The translations under genes were made by a program, and so were the position numbers. The notes under the pieces are model-generated. The model worked only from the letters and a program-made list of their open reading frames with translations. It made no database searches and was not told where the DNA came from. A stretch of 64,000 nucleotides of DNA from Ectocarpus siliculosus (lineage: Eukaryota; Sar; Phaeophyceae; Ectocarpales; Ectocarpaceae), in assembly GCA_000310025.1 (NCBI GenBank), contig FN649728.1, positions 4,269,376-4,333,375 on the forward strand. Direction: 5' to 3'. Each line of letters begins with the position of its first letter. Within the stretch, counting starts at the first letter, position 1. This document shows positions 1 through 12,280 of the stretch, piece by piece.

Positions 1-324
1 CGAGAACGTAGTCGGACCCAGGGGTGGGGGTGGGGGGGTAGGAGACGAGTTGAAAATGTTGCGCGATGACATGAAGCTTGCAGAGGTAGGAAAGATGCAG
101 GCACTGGTAGAAGTGAGAGGTGTAGGGGAGTGAGAGGTGTGGGGGAGAGCGTGACGTGCGAGCCCGTGGCCCGCCGTGCGATGGGAGATGGCAGACTGCG
201 CAAGCTGCGAGACACACGGGGAATCGGCAGCTCGGTAGGTCGGACAGTTACAGGCGGCCAAAACCGGCGGAAGAGACGTGAAATATATCGTTCCTTTATT
301 CCTTTATTGGATGCGATGACACGT

Positions 325-822
325 AGAGAACGAACCGAAAGCAGACAGAATGCTGGGCTTGCAGAAATAAGCTGCAGACAGACGACGGAGAGCGAAGAGA
401 ACGAACCGAGAGCAGACAGACTCTAAATCCAAGTGCAATATGATGGGAGAAATGCTGGTCTGTCAAGGCTCGAGAAAACCGATCTTTGAACGGAGAGCGG
501 CCCGCTGTAAATTGGTCTGTCTGTGGAAGAAGAGACGAAAATACATGAAAAGACCATGTGAGCATAGAGCGGTGGAAGACAGACAGACAGTGAGACAGAG
601 AGAGACACAGGCAACACGTATATAGGGAGTATAGGGAGAGAAACAACCTTGTGTGGTCGTACTTGACACGCGCGCTCCACACGTGATCGAGAAACCGCGG
701 AGCGGAAACATGCCCCGAGAAGCGGAAAGACAGTACTCTAAATCCAAGTGAAATCTGATGGGAGAAATGCTGGTCTGTCAGGGCTCGAGAAAACCGATCT
801 TTAAACGGAGAGCGGCCCGCTG
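325..822. repeat. purine-rich direct repeats
   Basis: An 88-bp segment at 420-507 is repeated at 735-822 with only a few substitutions. A 25-bp segment at 325-349 (agagaacgaaccga.agcagacaga) recurs at 396-420, abutting the first 88-bp copy. The surrounding 900 bp is purine-rich on the plus strand and shows no credible gene. Confidence 0.85.
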
Positions 823-1982
823 GAAATGCGAAATACTCGAAAGTTACGCCGAACACAACTGATAGAACTGTTATGTTAGAGGGAGAGAGACTGACGGGTG
901 AGGGGGCAGGGATATGCCGGCGAAAGGGAGGCGAGACGGTGTGACCTGTATCATTGTACTGCTGTTAGCAGACTGTGGAGGCGACGAGAACAGCGGCAGG
1001 GTGTGTGGGTACATATTCACATGCGTGTGTTGGTTGGTAGCGGATTGTTGCTTTACTCAAAGGGACACAGATAATCAGCAGAGCATGCATGCATGCGATA
1101 GACACACATAGAAAGGATGATGGTCTCTGCTCCCCCTGAGAACAAGGAGATAGACGAGAGACGTCCATGCTGGTGTGAATGTACGCGTTAGTCTAATGCC
1201 GCTGTTGCATGTATGTCCTGGTGTGGCATGCGTTTCGTGTCGGATTGTGTTGAACATACAGCAACAGCAGCACAGGAGCGGGTAGACTAGTTGTGGAGGT
1301 GAGAGCACATACAACCTGCTCTGCGCACAACCACCACGGTGGAGGACGATGTTTGTACAGCTCTACTGCTGTGTTGCTGTACACCCCTGCATTCTGTGCG
1401 AATCAGTGTGTGTCCAGTGTCCGACCTGTCCCTTACCTGTGCGCGCCTGTGGTTAAATAGGCGCAGGGTTTGCTCTTTTGTGGTTCTAGGGATGGATCTA
1501 AAGAAAATACCGGTGAAGTTAGAGTTAGACCACTTCTCATGCAATCCTTTATTATTGTGCTATCCTAATAATGTGGAACGGGACAACTGGCCAAAGAACC
1601 CCCTCCTAGACCGTTCTCCACGCTACCCGAAAATCGAAGTGAAAAATGCGCAATTTTGTATTCATAACAAAAAAGACGCTGTCTGTCAGGACGCTTCTTA
1701 TGGTGCAATGAACGTTTTTGCACTGGCTATGGAACGGGGCTCTTTTTTTTTTTTTCACTTGTTGTACGTTTCATCACCGTTTTGGTTTTTTGTGGATCTC
1801 TCTACACTGTCTGGAACAACAACAGTAGCAACGCTATCCGCTCGTGGCTGTGTGTGTTGTGCTTTTCGTGCTGTGGTTGTTGGACACCGCGACGTGCTGG
1901 GAGGCTGAGAAACAACATTGGCAAGGGGGGTCAGCTGCTGTCCGAAAAAAAGGACACACCGCTTGGAATGTATAAAACGGCC
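823..1982. other. no supported gene
   Basis: I see open frames of up to 189 codons on the plus strand (1339-1908), but they lack convincing splice sites, domains or even composition. A 13-T run interrupts the best one near 1743. Treated as intergenic. Confidence 0.5.
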
Positions 1983-2238
1983 CTACTGCTGGACAGATTG
2001 GACCGAATCATTCATCGGGGCACCTGGATCTTGGAGAGGAACTGATGGAGTCCTTGGGGGCGGAGGAGGCGGTTGTTGGCCATCACTCGCGTTGGTGGCC
2101 GCTGGCGGTAGCGGCGTCACCTGGATGGCGGCAGAAGGTCCACCGGTGTTCGTCGAACCCGTGGATGAGTCGACCGGAGGTGGTGCCGTAGATGATGCAC
2201 CCCCAGAATCAGGATTATTGCCAGGAAAACTGGACATC
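1983..2238 (-). CDS. possible Pro/Ser-rich exon, unknown
   Basis: An open frame of about 84 codons starts at an ATG at 2237 and ends at a TAG at 1983. It is rich in Pro, Ser, Thr and Gly, with a run of six prolines. A strong acceptor-like sequence (TTTTGTTTTGCACGTGTTTAG) lies directly before it, as if a 5'-UTR intron ended here. A donor (CCAG|GTGCCC) lies inside the frame near 2027, so it could continue to another exon I could not find. It may belong with the acidic frame at 2448-3077. Low-complexity composition makes chance openness plausible. Confidence 0.25.
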
Positions 2239-2447
2239 CTAAACACGTGCAAAACAAAACATGATGTTACTATTATTGTTTTTAATGAGTGTTCTACTCA
2301 TCCAACTTATTCCAAGTCTTCTCACATGTTACTATAACCCAATAATGCCATCGTGAACCAACCCAAGTACCAAAACAAATCAGTATACCTTTTCTGCTTA
2401 TTACCCCGATGTTTCCATTTTTCCTGTGTTACTACTACAGCAGGCGA

Positions 2448-3077
2448 ACCCTAATCAAATTCTTCTGGCCACGTCACAAGTAGCGACGGACAATACTCCC
2501 ACAATTCTTCCAACAAAGGAACAAATTTCTCAATATTGTCAACCCCCGACAGACAGTCCACAAACCTCCAGTACAATGCTTCAAATGCTTCCTGTTGCTC
2601 AACTGTCGCCTGTGGGTTCCCTTGAGGGAGCAACCTAGAGGGGCTCTCTGCAGCTACCGACGGAGAAAACCCTTCTACCGACGACGTGCTCAAAACTGTC
2701 TCAAGGGACGGCAAAGAAAGTGGGCTCGGCAACAAAAGAGTCTCCGGCAATTCGTGCTCTTGTACAATCTCAAGATCTGGCATGTCATTGAAATGGTCCG
2801 CCTCAACAGGGTGATCATCGTCATGATCCGACTCGAGTGCCGGATCTTCTGGAGAAACTGTAGTATCTTGGTGTAGCTGGAGTTCAAGATCGAGCAAGCT
2901 GGGACAATCTTGGGACGGCATCGCGACCGCTACAGAGCTGTAATATTAAAATATATATATATAAATATAGCGCGAGGATACAACAAGTGTTTTCGTCAAG
3001 TTCGTGTGTGTACTTACCTTGCATGCGGCGCCACATCAAAAAGCTGCGCACCCCAGAGTATTTTTCTTTTCAAGTTT
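2448..3077 (-). CDS. possible two-exon acidic protein, unknown
   Basis: The frame running leftward from 2937 to a TAG at 2448 is open for about 163 codons. It is strongly acidic (DHDDDHPVEADHFND) and Ser/Pro-rich, and ends in a more hydrophobic stretch (FEALYWRFVDCLSGVDNIEKF). An ATG lies at 2921. A candidate acceptor (ATATTACAG) sits at 2938, and an excellent donor (CAAG|GTAAGT) at 3017 would join an exon at 3018-3077 (KILWGAQLFDVAPHA) in phase. No upstream start exon was found. I recognise no family; this may be the 3' part of a gene, a lone small gene or chance. Confidence 0.35.
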
Positions 3078-5589
3078 CTCCCACATCACCGCGATATGTG
3101 ATCAATGCGACTACAGACCAGCGTACGGCGATGCCCACTCGCCACCATCACACTACGCACCGAAGCAGTGACCTCAGCCTTCGCGTGCGATCCAAGGTAA
3201 AACCAGCCGTTAACATGATGGTGTACTATCAGTTGAAGGTCCACAGATTCCCGGGCATTCCCGGGCAATTACTGGTACAATTACCCGTCCAACGATGCCA
3301 TTTGCTCATATCGTCCAACGTGAATACTCAGCCTAATCCCAACGGCCTGAGATTTTACTCACACTCATCCCCATGATATCGCTGTATGAGCCGTATGGCC
3401 CACCGCTCTTGTCAGCATGAACGGCGTCATTTCAACCCATCGGAGAAAAAAAATATCTATCCCACCGAAAAACGTTTCTGTTATCTTGGATTGTGTGTGT
3501 ATCGAACACTCAACGGCTGTAACCTAACGCGTGTGTTACTTCAACGGCTACTTCGCAGTAAAGGTTCACTGCAGTCCTACTGGAGTCATCCTTGTACAAA
3601 CCCACAGCTACCCTTATCTGTCATTCGGGGCCAGATCGCCCTACTTGAAAGCCGATAAGAAGAGCGGTTCACCGGAAGAAGCCCATGTCGTTCACGATGC
3701 TTGTACAACCATGTTATTCAAAATGTATGTTCGACGCTCCCCAAAATAAATCTACTGAAAATGTTTCTGGTGGAATTTTTGGTGCTGAAATGTTTGTGTA
3801 TCTTGCGTTCAGCTAGACACCTCCTTGCTATATGTCACGCGTTCTGTCTTCTCAACGATACATCACTACCTCGTTACCCGTACAGTTTGCTCAGTTGACC
3901 CCTCCAAACTGCTGTGTCCTTGGCCACCTGTAACCTGCTCGCTTTCAACGATAGCTGATGATTGATGGTCCATGGAAAGCTGCCCGGTGTAACACGAAAT
4001 TTTCTGTTGTCTTCCGACACTATTTTTGTATCCGCCGCTGATGTGTCCGACCGACTCTAGTAGGCTCTCTTCTCTTCCTCCTCCTGACAGTCGGAGTCCG
4101 CGTTATCCCGCTGATATAAGCTGCCCTGCTTTTGACCCCCTAGAAAGTCGCGCCATCACTGGAGTTAGATCCAATCCCCCAAAAAGCGCGCGTTCGATCC
4201 CTCAAAACATAAAATCACCGAGCCGATGACTGAGTTTTGTACCACCAGCACCGGGTCATCATGTGCTACGCATTCTCCGCGGCCTCACCATGTTAAAACA
4301 GCTAAAAAGGAAAGCGCTCATACAAAGTAGACTTCTCTCACCTTTCGTAGCTGAGTACAGTTCGTGCGTAGACCGTATTCCTCGGGGCTGGGATCAGTGT
4401 GGGCAAGGTGGGAGGGGCAGGGCGCTCACCTGGATCACGTGTCTCTCCCATGATGGTCTCCACTTCTCGTACAGTATCTAGCAAGCAATGTAGCAGCTTG
4501 CTGACGACCGTCGTGCCGAAGTCGACCGTCATTTACTCATCAACGGCCAACACGGTAATCACCCGTTCGCTCATGTTGACATGCATAGTGAGGCATGTGG
4601 TAGACATGTTGTTAGCGGGTTGACGGGTGATATATGCACTTTAACGGGCTTTATTAACTTCCATCCACATTGGGGGTGTTTAATAAACACCGGTGGTTGT
4701 TGACAACGTTCGTGAGAACGTGTCGCGAAGGGACAAGTTGAAGTTGTCCTCTTCTTCGTAGATGCGGCATATCCGCCGCCTCTTCGATATACTCTATTAT
4801 AATAGAGGGCAAACAGGGAAGTGTTCGATACTTCGATCCCTGAATATAGCCCCAGACCCCTAGCGCCGTAACCATCGAACAGTCACGGCCCATTATAGTA
4901 TTTTGTGTAGATTCTGCGCGCAGCCGCCATAACATTTGTGTTTGTTTTCATTTGTTCCTGATATAACCCATTGCGGTTGTTTCCACGATTTGAGTTTTGG
5001 ATGATTTGATATTGGGAATTTGAAATTCATGAGCGACCGATGGAAATTGTTGGTGGTGTTCCTGGTTTAACGGTTTGGAACCGATGGGAATTCCGATCAG
5101 TGTTTCTGGTTTAATGGTTTTTAGTGAATGATTTGATCTTTGGAGATTCTGGATACAATGTTGACCGATGGAGATTCTTAGTAGGTGTTTCTGGTTCGTT
5201 TGCGACCAATGGAAGTTCGAACTAGTCTCTCCGATTTAATGGTTTATGGTTGTTGCAAGAGAATGGGAGGAGAAACGACTGTTGCACAATGACATTTCTG
5301 GAGTTTTTTTTTTATGGGTTTCGTGTGATACATAATATAAGTATGTCCGGGAATAATCTTGACAATGCAGCGAGCAGGGGGGCTGTTGGATGTACTCACA
5401 GCATTGACAGATTATTGCAACCGAGGAACGTTACGAGAAGATGGAGCGGGGAATTTTGGGGGTTCCGCAGTTGTAATAAATTGGGGGAATGGTGGTACCA
5501 TCTTTGCCACATATTCTTGTTTTCTGGGTATGCGTGTCTGCAACGGTGTTGGCCACGTGCCCTTGGTTAATTCACCTTCCTTTTTCCCG

Positions 5590-5732
5590 GCTATCACGCC
5601 CTGGGCTCTCACGCCCGTGTCCATACTACATATCCACCAGCTATCACGCTGCCAGGCTGTCACGCCTCTAGGCTATCACGCCATCACAACAGCTATCACA
5701 GCACCAGCGTCAACACATCAGAGCTATCACGC
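5590..5732. repeat. cluster of seven GCTATCACGC-like 10-mers
   Basis: Same-orientation copies start at 5590, 5605, 5640, 5656, 5672, 5692 and 5723: GCTATCACGC, GCTCTCACGC, GCTATCACGC, GCTGTCACGC, GCTATCACGC, GCTATCACAG, GCTATCACGC. Spacers differ in length and sequence, unlike a plain tandem satellite. Confidence 0.75.
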
Positions 5733-6735
5733 TCCGGGACATCACAGATGCGGCGGGTTACCACACCCGCGGACACTTTGCTGTATTTTATCGTTGCCGG
5801 CAAACTCGCCGCGCGGTTCTTTCATTTTTGCCGTCTACAACTGCGCCGGGCGCACCAAGCCACCCAACACAGGTCTCTCGTAGATACTGTAGAAAATACT
5901 ACTTGTAGACAAGCGAGCTCCAACTCTGCTGCAGTCCGACACCTCGAGACAGCTACTCAGGACTACGACTCACCAACCAAGGGGGAGGGGAAGATGCGTT
6001 AGTGGGAGGATCCCGACTGCTCGTCCTTGATCCGCCGGAGACCACCAAGCAGCATCACGGCGGTACAGCCAGCAGCGTGTGTGGTTGGCTGGTCGGTCAG
6101 AGGGGAGGTAGCTGTAGCTCTGCGAATGCCACACCAATCAAACGATCTCAGAGCAAATGTTCCTCTTGCGGCGGCTATCGCCTCCGTGTGAGGTGCTCTG
6201 GTGTAGTTCCCTCTTGACAGGGCTGCGGGGAAGAGGCGGCGGGACAGACTGCCAGCCCGTATGGGACACGCATGCCTCTTCTCATTTCTTGGGGGCTTGC
6301 AGGAACGTTAACGTTGACTTTGGCCAATCAGTGCCTCGCTCTCCAATTGCATATTCCTCCGGACTCCATACCGCACGCGGGCACGCCAGATAGGTCGATA
6401 GGTACCGTGAGGAGGTGCGACGCTGGAGGGTGCTAGAAGTCAGTTGGCGCCAAGGTGTGGTCGTTTTCCGCATCGTTTCATTTTTTTTCCTTGGGCAGCT
6501 CCGTGGCGTCTCAATTGCCCTTGGTGAAGGACGGGTTCGTGAAGCACGTCCTAGTTTGTACTGCCTACCACTGGTTCTCCATCTAAACCTAAAAGAATCA
6601 ACAGGCTTTCATTCCGAGGCCTCAGGACGCAGTCGTACACACAACAACACACAATAGAAGACTCGGAGAGCATATCGAAGAGACCTCATCCTGCTTGTGT
6701 AAAGACCCGGAGGTGATGTACAAATTTGACCATTC

Positions 6736-6890
6736 GATGGACACGTCCGTGGACACGTCCAAGGACCTCCACGGACACGTCCACGGTCGTCCATGGACGT
6801 TCGTCGTCGCGCACGGACGTCGTTCGTGGACATGTCCGTGGACATGTTCGCGGACATGTGCCGGAGCATCCGTGGACGTCCGCAGACATT
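6736..6890. repeat. array of palindromic GGACRYGTCC units
   Basis: About a dozen variants of tGGACACGTCC, GGACATGTCC and GGACGTCC occur within 155 bp, separated by CGTGG or CCACG. Because the unit is itself a palindrome, the array can fold many ways. No coding role is supported. Confidence 0.75.
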
Positions 6891-9800
6891 TCTACGGGAG
6901 CGGGTTCGTGTTCGGAGGTCCCTGGGAAGCTTTCGGTGTCCACTGCTGTGTTCATCGCCTTGCAATAACCCCCACCCCCTTTTCCTTGTTTCCTCGCCGC
7001 GGCCCTGAGCTCCATGCGCTCCAACCACATCGAACAGCAGTCACGAGAATATTCTCAGCACCCCTTCAGAAGTGCCTGTATTTTTTCAGATCAACATTCA
7101 TTCCACGGCGAGAGGCGAGCGGGGAGGTGCGGCATACGAGAAGAGGGTCAGGTATTGGGGACACTGCTGCACGCACAACGTCTCTCAGGAGGCGCGCGCG
7201 AGGGGGCAGGGGTTGTTTTCTTACGGAGGAGGGGGGGGGGGCATACAGGACGCAAACATGGGAGAACGACACCAAGGAGTTTGATCGCTTTTCAGTATTT
7301 CCTCCACCATTGTTTTCGTCCAGTACAGCCGCAAGGTGCCACGCATCCATGTGGAAGCGCTGCGATGTCACGCGATGGCACGCGATGTACTGAATTTTAG
7401 CATCCTTGGTGCTTGTCTTGGTACATTATGACTGCTGTTCGTTACTTCTTCGTGCATGACATGCAACAGAGAAGAATCACGCACCGAGAAAACGGCGCAC
7501 CAAGCAGGGAGCACACAGCAGCAGCAGCACAGTAAGCGTACCAGCGAAGTGCAAGTTGGCCCCAAGAACACAGCCCCCCAGCAAAACAGGTCACCGGAGA
7601 AAGTCGAGTCCTCCCCCCACAGTGCACGCCAGGCCTCGCTGCCGGCTTCCCCGAGCGCCAGGGACGCAGGGGCAACGCGCAAGACTCTCCGCGCCGTAGT
7701 TGAAGCAGTAAAGCGCTAGAAATCCAAGGGCTGCTGTTGGTGTCTGTGAGCAAGGCGCCCGAGGCGGAAACGCTCCAGTACAAACAGGCCCGTGCACCGC
7801 TTACGCCACAGGCCTCGAGGTGCGACGAAAACAGGGGTGTTGAGAAGCGAATGAAGCAGTTTTTTGGCTCCGGGGTGCTTGGGGCAAGGCGCTGAAAAAA
7901 TTGGCGGCAACCCCACCCGGTCGCAGGAGGAGCACACTTTCTTGGTGCTTGGAGAGAGCAAGACCTGCCGAAACAACCCACTGCCTTGCTCCCGCTGCAG
8001 CGTACGAATTGACAAGCGGGATGATGCGACAGGCCCCCAACTGGGGGTACCCCGTGTGGTATCGGGCGGAATTTTCCTGACGACGCCAGTGGCTCGGGGT
8101 GACGTCAACATGACGGAGCTTGACGGATGTTGAATCTTCTCAGATTTTTTCCCTGCGGAAATATTTTTAGTACTGAAGAAAGATCCAAAAAACAAACTTC
8201 GTGCGTTGCGAGATGAAGACCCCTGTAAGGACGAACACCATTTGAAACAACAACTTTCATCAGGACAACGTCACACAATATTTATCCCGTCGAGTATATT
8301 TCACAGGCACCAATACTCATAGTGCCCTTGAACACGACGCATTCCACAGAAACAAATAGATCAATTCTCTCACGTTTTGGGGAACACCGAGGTACTACAA
8401 ACGAGAATGGATTCGGTGTATGGGGTCCAAAAGGTCTCGTTGTAATTAGACTCCCAGTTCATCGAATGGGAGGGGGGCGTCGCATACCAGAGGAGCATAA
8501 AACCTGAGGCTGTATCCACCAGCAAGACCCCACCTCCGACAGGGGCGGCAAATCGGCGTCTACCCAGCGCTTCTCGACGCATGCAACGATCCTTGCACCA
8601 AACCCATTCGTATGGGGTCTTTCCAGGGAGGCACGAGGAACTGAACGTCGAAGTACCCAGCAGCGGGCTTATGAATATGTCACCGCTTGCTCACGGTAGT
8701 TACCTGTTGTGAGTAGGGCATCTAGCTGCTCGTGCCTCTATTTACCTTCATATCTTCCTTGTTCCTGGAGCCAGCGCCGACGAGCAGTTATTCCCATGCC
8801 GATGTGGACCGCTTTTATTTTTCTATCTGGACTCGGGCTCGTCAGCCTTATTGATAGAGTGGTGAAATATTTTGGCTGTGGGTGTTCCTCGTTACGGAAG
8901 TCTTACAGCGCTTTCGATAGCTCACCGACATATTCATATTATCTCCCTTTTGTGCGAACCATCGTAATCTCTCCTCGTGCCCATCACTGTGTGGATATGG
9001 CTCTCGAGCGCCTTCACAGCGGGGTGACCTAAGACAGGTGTGGACGTGCGAACATTCGTCTCGAGCCACCACACCCACGATAATATAGTCGGTACCTGAA
9101 GCTGTGCTAAGTGTATTCGTGCCAAAGAAGCATTAATTGGTCATTGGGCAGACGCTAAGACATTATTGATCAGCCGTTGCCTGTATGTATAGCACGGCGG
9201 AAAATACCATGCTTCTAGAAAACACGGAGGAGGGTGAAGTTGACTGGGGGTGAACTGAGTCATGTTCACTCTTGACGTGACAGAAAGGTTACCTACAACG
9301 TGCGTCCGGTTGGCTTTCAAGCCCACGGGGCTCAGATAAATTCAGGCTCCAACGATCGTGCAGCTGTCACTAGTATTCAGTGCCCGTTTTTCGGTGTGTT
9401 GAATACCGTTATCGATCGAGGTTTTCCACCGTCAGGGAGGGGGAGGTTGGTTTCACCCGCCGGGTAGGAATCGAAATAGTGTTGGAGAAAAACGATCGGA
9501 TCCAGGGGGAAAATCCTATTCCACACCTCCAGCCCGGATAGGTGATGGGGTAGGAGGGAGGGGGGGCTCTTGTCAGGGGTAAAACCTCCGACGACCACGT
9601 CATCACCGCTCTATTGGTATGCCCTCACCATAAGTCGTACGCTGATTCACCTTTCTTTATCCATCGTTCAGCTTGTACACTAAAATTCCATACGTTTCCA
9701 AGGTAGTATATCGCTGCAAATTTGCAAGTTCTACGCATCATATGCTGCACAGTTGATATTGGTGCTATGAGACGCTCTGTCTGACCCAAGATACTTGTGT

Positions 9801-12280
9801 AGTCAGCTATGATCAGTCGCGCTGCCCTCGAATGGCTCATCTTGGATTTTGGGCGCGTAAGGGTCCAAAAAAACAAATACAAGAAGACCTAAAATCAACT
9901 ACTATGGCTATTCATATCCGAATATTTGACAGCAAGAAAGGTTAACTTCGTCCGGCGTGTAGCCAGGAAGCCCCAAGCATTGTAGGTCCACTCGAGTACG
10001 GGATCCAACCACAACGCGAGACTCCATCTCCTCGAGGCCACCCCATGAAACATCGGGAATATCCAGCGTGCTCTGCTTATCGCAGAGAGCTTCATAGAAA
10101 ATCAAGCAGAATAGGAACCGACGTCGGTATCATTACATCCCGGTCCACCATGTAACAATCCAGCTTTTAAACCGCCTGAAGAATATGGACGCATACGATC
10201 CTCCAGATAGCATCAAACGGTTTAAAGCTGCTGGGGTGCGCGGTCCTTACGAAGTCTATCAATTCGCTCATCGTCTTCCAGAAATATCAGACAGTTCTCT
10301 CCGTCACATGCCGTCGCTGTATTTTGCTCTATAGGCCGAAAACTAAACAACATTGTGGTACTCTTAAGACCCCCGTTCCACGGTTCACTCCCGGGCGAAT
10401 GGTCGCTTCCCGGCGAATTGTCGCTTTAGGCGTAGACAAAATCGTAACTGCATGTAGCATGTAGACAACGTTTTCATGAAACCAAATACCCGTGGAAACA
10501 GAGCCTGAACTAATATTGTTTTCGAAAAAATGTATTATTCGAATGCATGTGCGGGATATTGTCTACCTAGTGTGTGCAAATACTTCATTTCGATAGCACT
10601 CGAGTGGGTACATGCGGGTTTGCACCTCCCACTTCACACAATGACTTTCCTGATGCTTGTTCGCCAGGGTACTAAGGGCATCGCCGCCACCTACTGCATG
10701 ATGAACAACCCGGCCCGCAGCCGCCTTTCACTTTGTTCTCAACGTTTTACGCGCGGTGAGGGGGAGTTCATCTCGAGGTGGGTGTCGGTACGTCGAGCAA
10801 CGAGCACGATGGGAAAGGATAGACGGTTGTGCTGTCCGTCTGTTCGACTCACGTGGAGTATCGACGGATCATAGGCACGTCGGCTGCAATGCGGTCAGTA
10901 CTCGCGGGAGGTGAGCTTGGCGTGTGCCGTCTTGTGATTGGTTGTAGTCGTCTGTGAGAGGTTGACTATGAGCACGCCTTAGCGAGCGATTATTGAGTGA
11001 TTTCCGGGGAAAATTGCTCCAGTTCCGGGAGGAATCTCGTTGGATGAGGACGGGAGTTCGGGGGAGGGATGGATGACAGTTCCGCTCCCCGTGTAACTTC
11101 GCAAAAGCTTCACCATCTTCGGTGGACTTCGAACAGTGCGTCTCGAAAAATGGTTTCCTCCGTCTACCCCATCCACGTGCATTCTACAATTCGCCAGTGC
11201 TTCCTTCACACCCCAAGTCGCCATACATCGCCTTAACCAAGACCCCTACTACCTGTCCACTCATTGGAGCAACACGTATCCAATGATCGCATGCCTAGCC
11301 CAATACATGATATGTAGAATATTGCAACTGACCCCCCCCGGTCGGACGAAAGCGCTCACGGGCATGGAAACATCATACACGACTTCCCTACGCCCATGCC
11401 TCCCATTCTCAGGCTACAGCCAAGTTTCGTTGTCCAGGCACATCGCAGACAAGAGGCACCACGGAATTTGCGTAGGATGCAGGAGGGGGGCACCCGGCAG
11501 GAATCAGATATTCTTACACAACTTCGCGTGCGATCTGGCCTTTTTCAGTGAATGGAAACAATCCCTTTTCTTCGGCCGACAACAACGATTTCTTTGGCTG
11601 AGCGCCTTCATCATCACCGAGCACGCAGAATGAAATTCCCGCAGGAGCTGCCAACTGAGAACGTCGCCATTGTATGCAATAGCAGTTCCCCGAACCGATT
11701 CATTTCGATCGCTTCATGACGCCATCGTCGGGAACTGAACAACGAATATGGAAAATCTAATTTCATGATGCACCATCTACGTAAGTGCCATACTCATCCG
11801 TTGATGCTGCAAGGCCCTTCGATCTTCCAGAACATCGTAGAGGGCACACAATGGACAACTATATCACCTTTCCCGCTGCAGGTAGGTGAAGTTGTCGTAT
11901 CACGATTATCGAGTGAATCGGAGATCGGCCTTGCGAACATACCTTGCGCATTGAACGTGGTCACACCAGAATCGAGGGACGAGACGAAGGTGCGGTACAC
12001 AGCATAACCATAACAGCTTGCGACACTTTTGGAGTACGGCGGCGAGTGAACGAATGGTTCCGTTGTTTGCAACCGACGGTAACTAAAGAATCTAACTGTC
12101 GTGGGTACGCAACACGCCCGCTTGCAAGAGACGAGGGTTTCAGTCTGTCGATGATGTTGGACAGCTATTTGATGTCCCGTGGACATTTACGCGTGACGAC
12201 CAACCTGTCTACGCCAACCATATGTAGCACCCATCACACCAATATATCTTCCATCGGAGTGAAGCGTCTTTCCTGTCTCC

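Larger units (their letters stand above)
3078..12280. other. 9-kb stretch without a supported gene
   Basis: Only short or compositionally poor frames occur. The least random are a 72-codon ATG frame on the minus strand at 9840-9625 and an ATG-less 65-codon minus frame at 10105-9908. They could be remnants of one decayed gene or mobile element, but no family is recognisable. The stretch also holds two short-motif arrays (5590-5732 and 6736-6890) listed separately. Confidence 0.5.

Noticed and set aside
1339-1908. 189-codon plus-strand frame
   Set aside because: Its coherent middle part is bounded by a poly-T run and low-complexity Cys/Leu sequence; no promoter or splice support.
3986-4260. 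GTTCGATCC-like tRNA T-loop near 4196
   Set aside because: No matching acceptor, D or anticodon stems around it; no tRNA found in the window.
10979-11224. 81-codon minus frame starting MATWGVKEAL
   Set aside because: Has a real ATG but no family, no splice context and no neighbour suggesting function.
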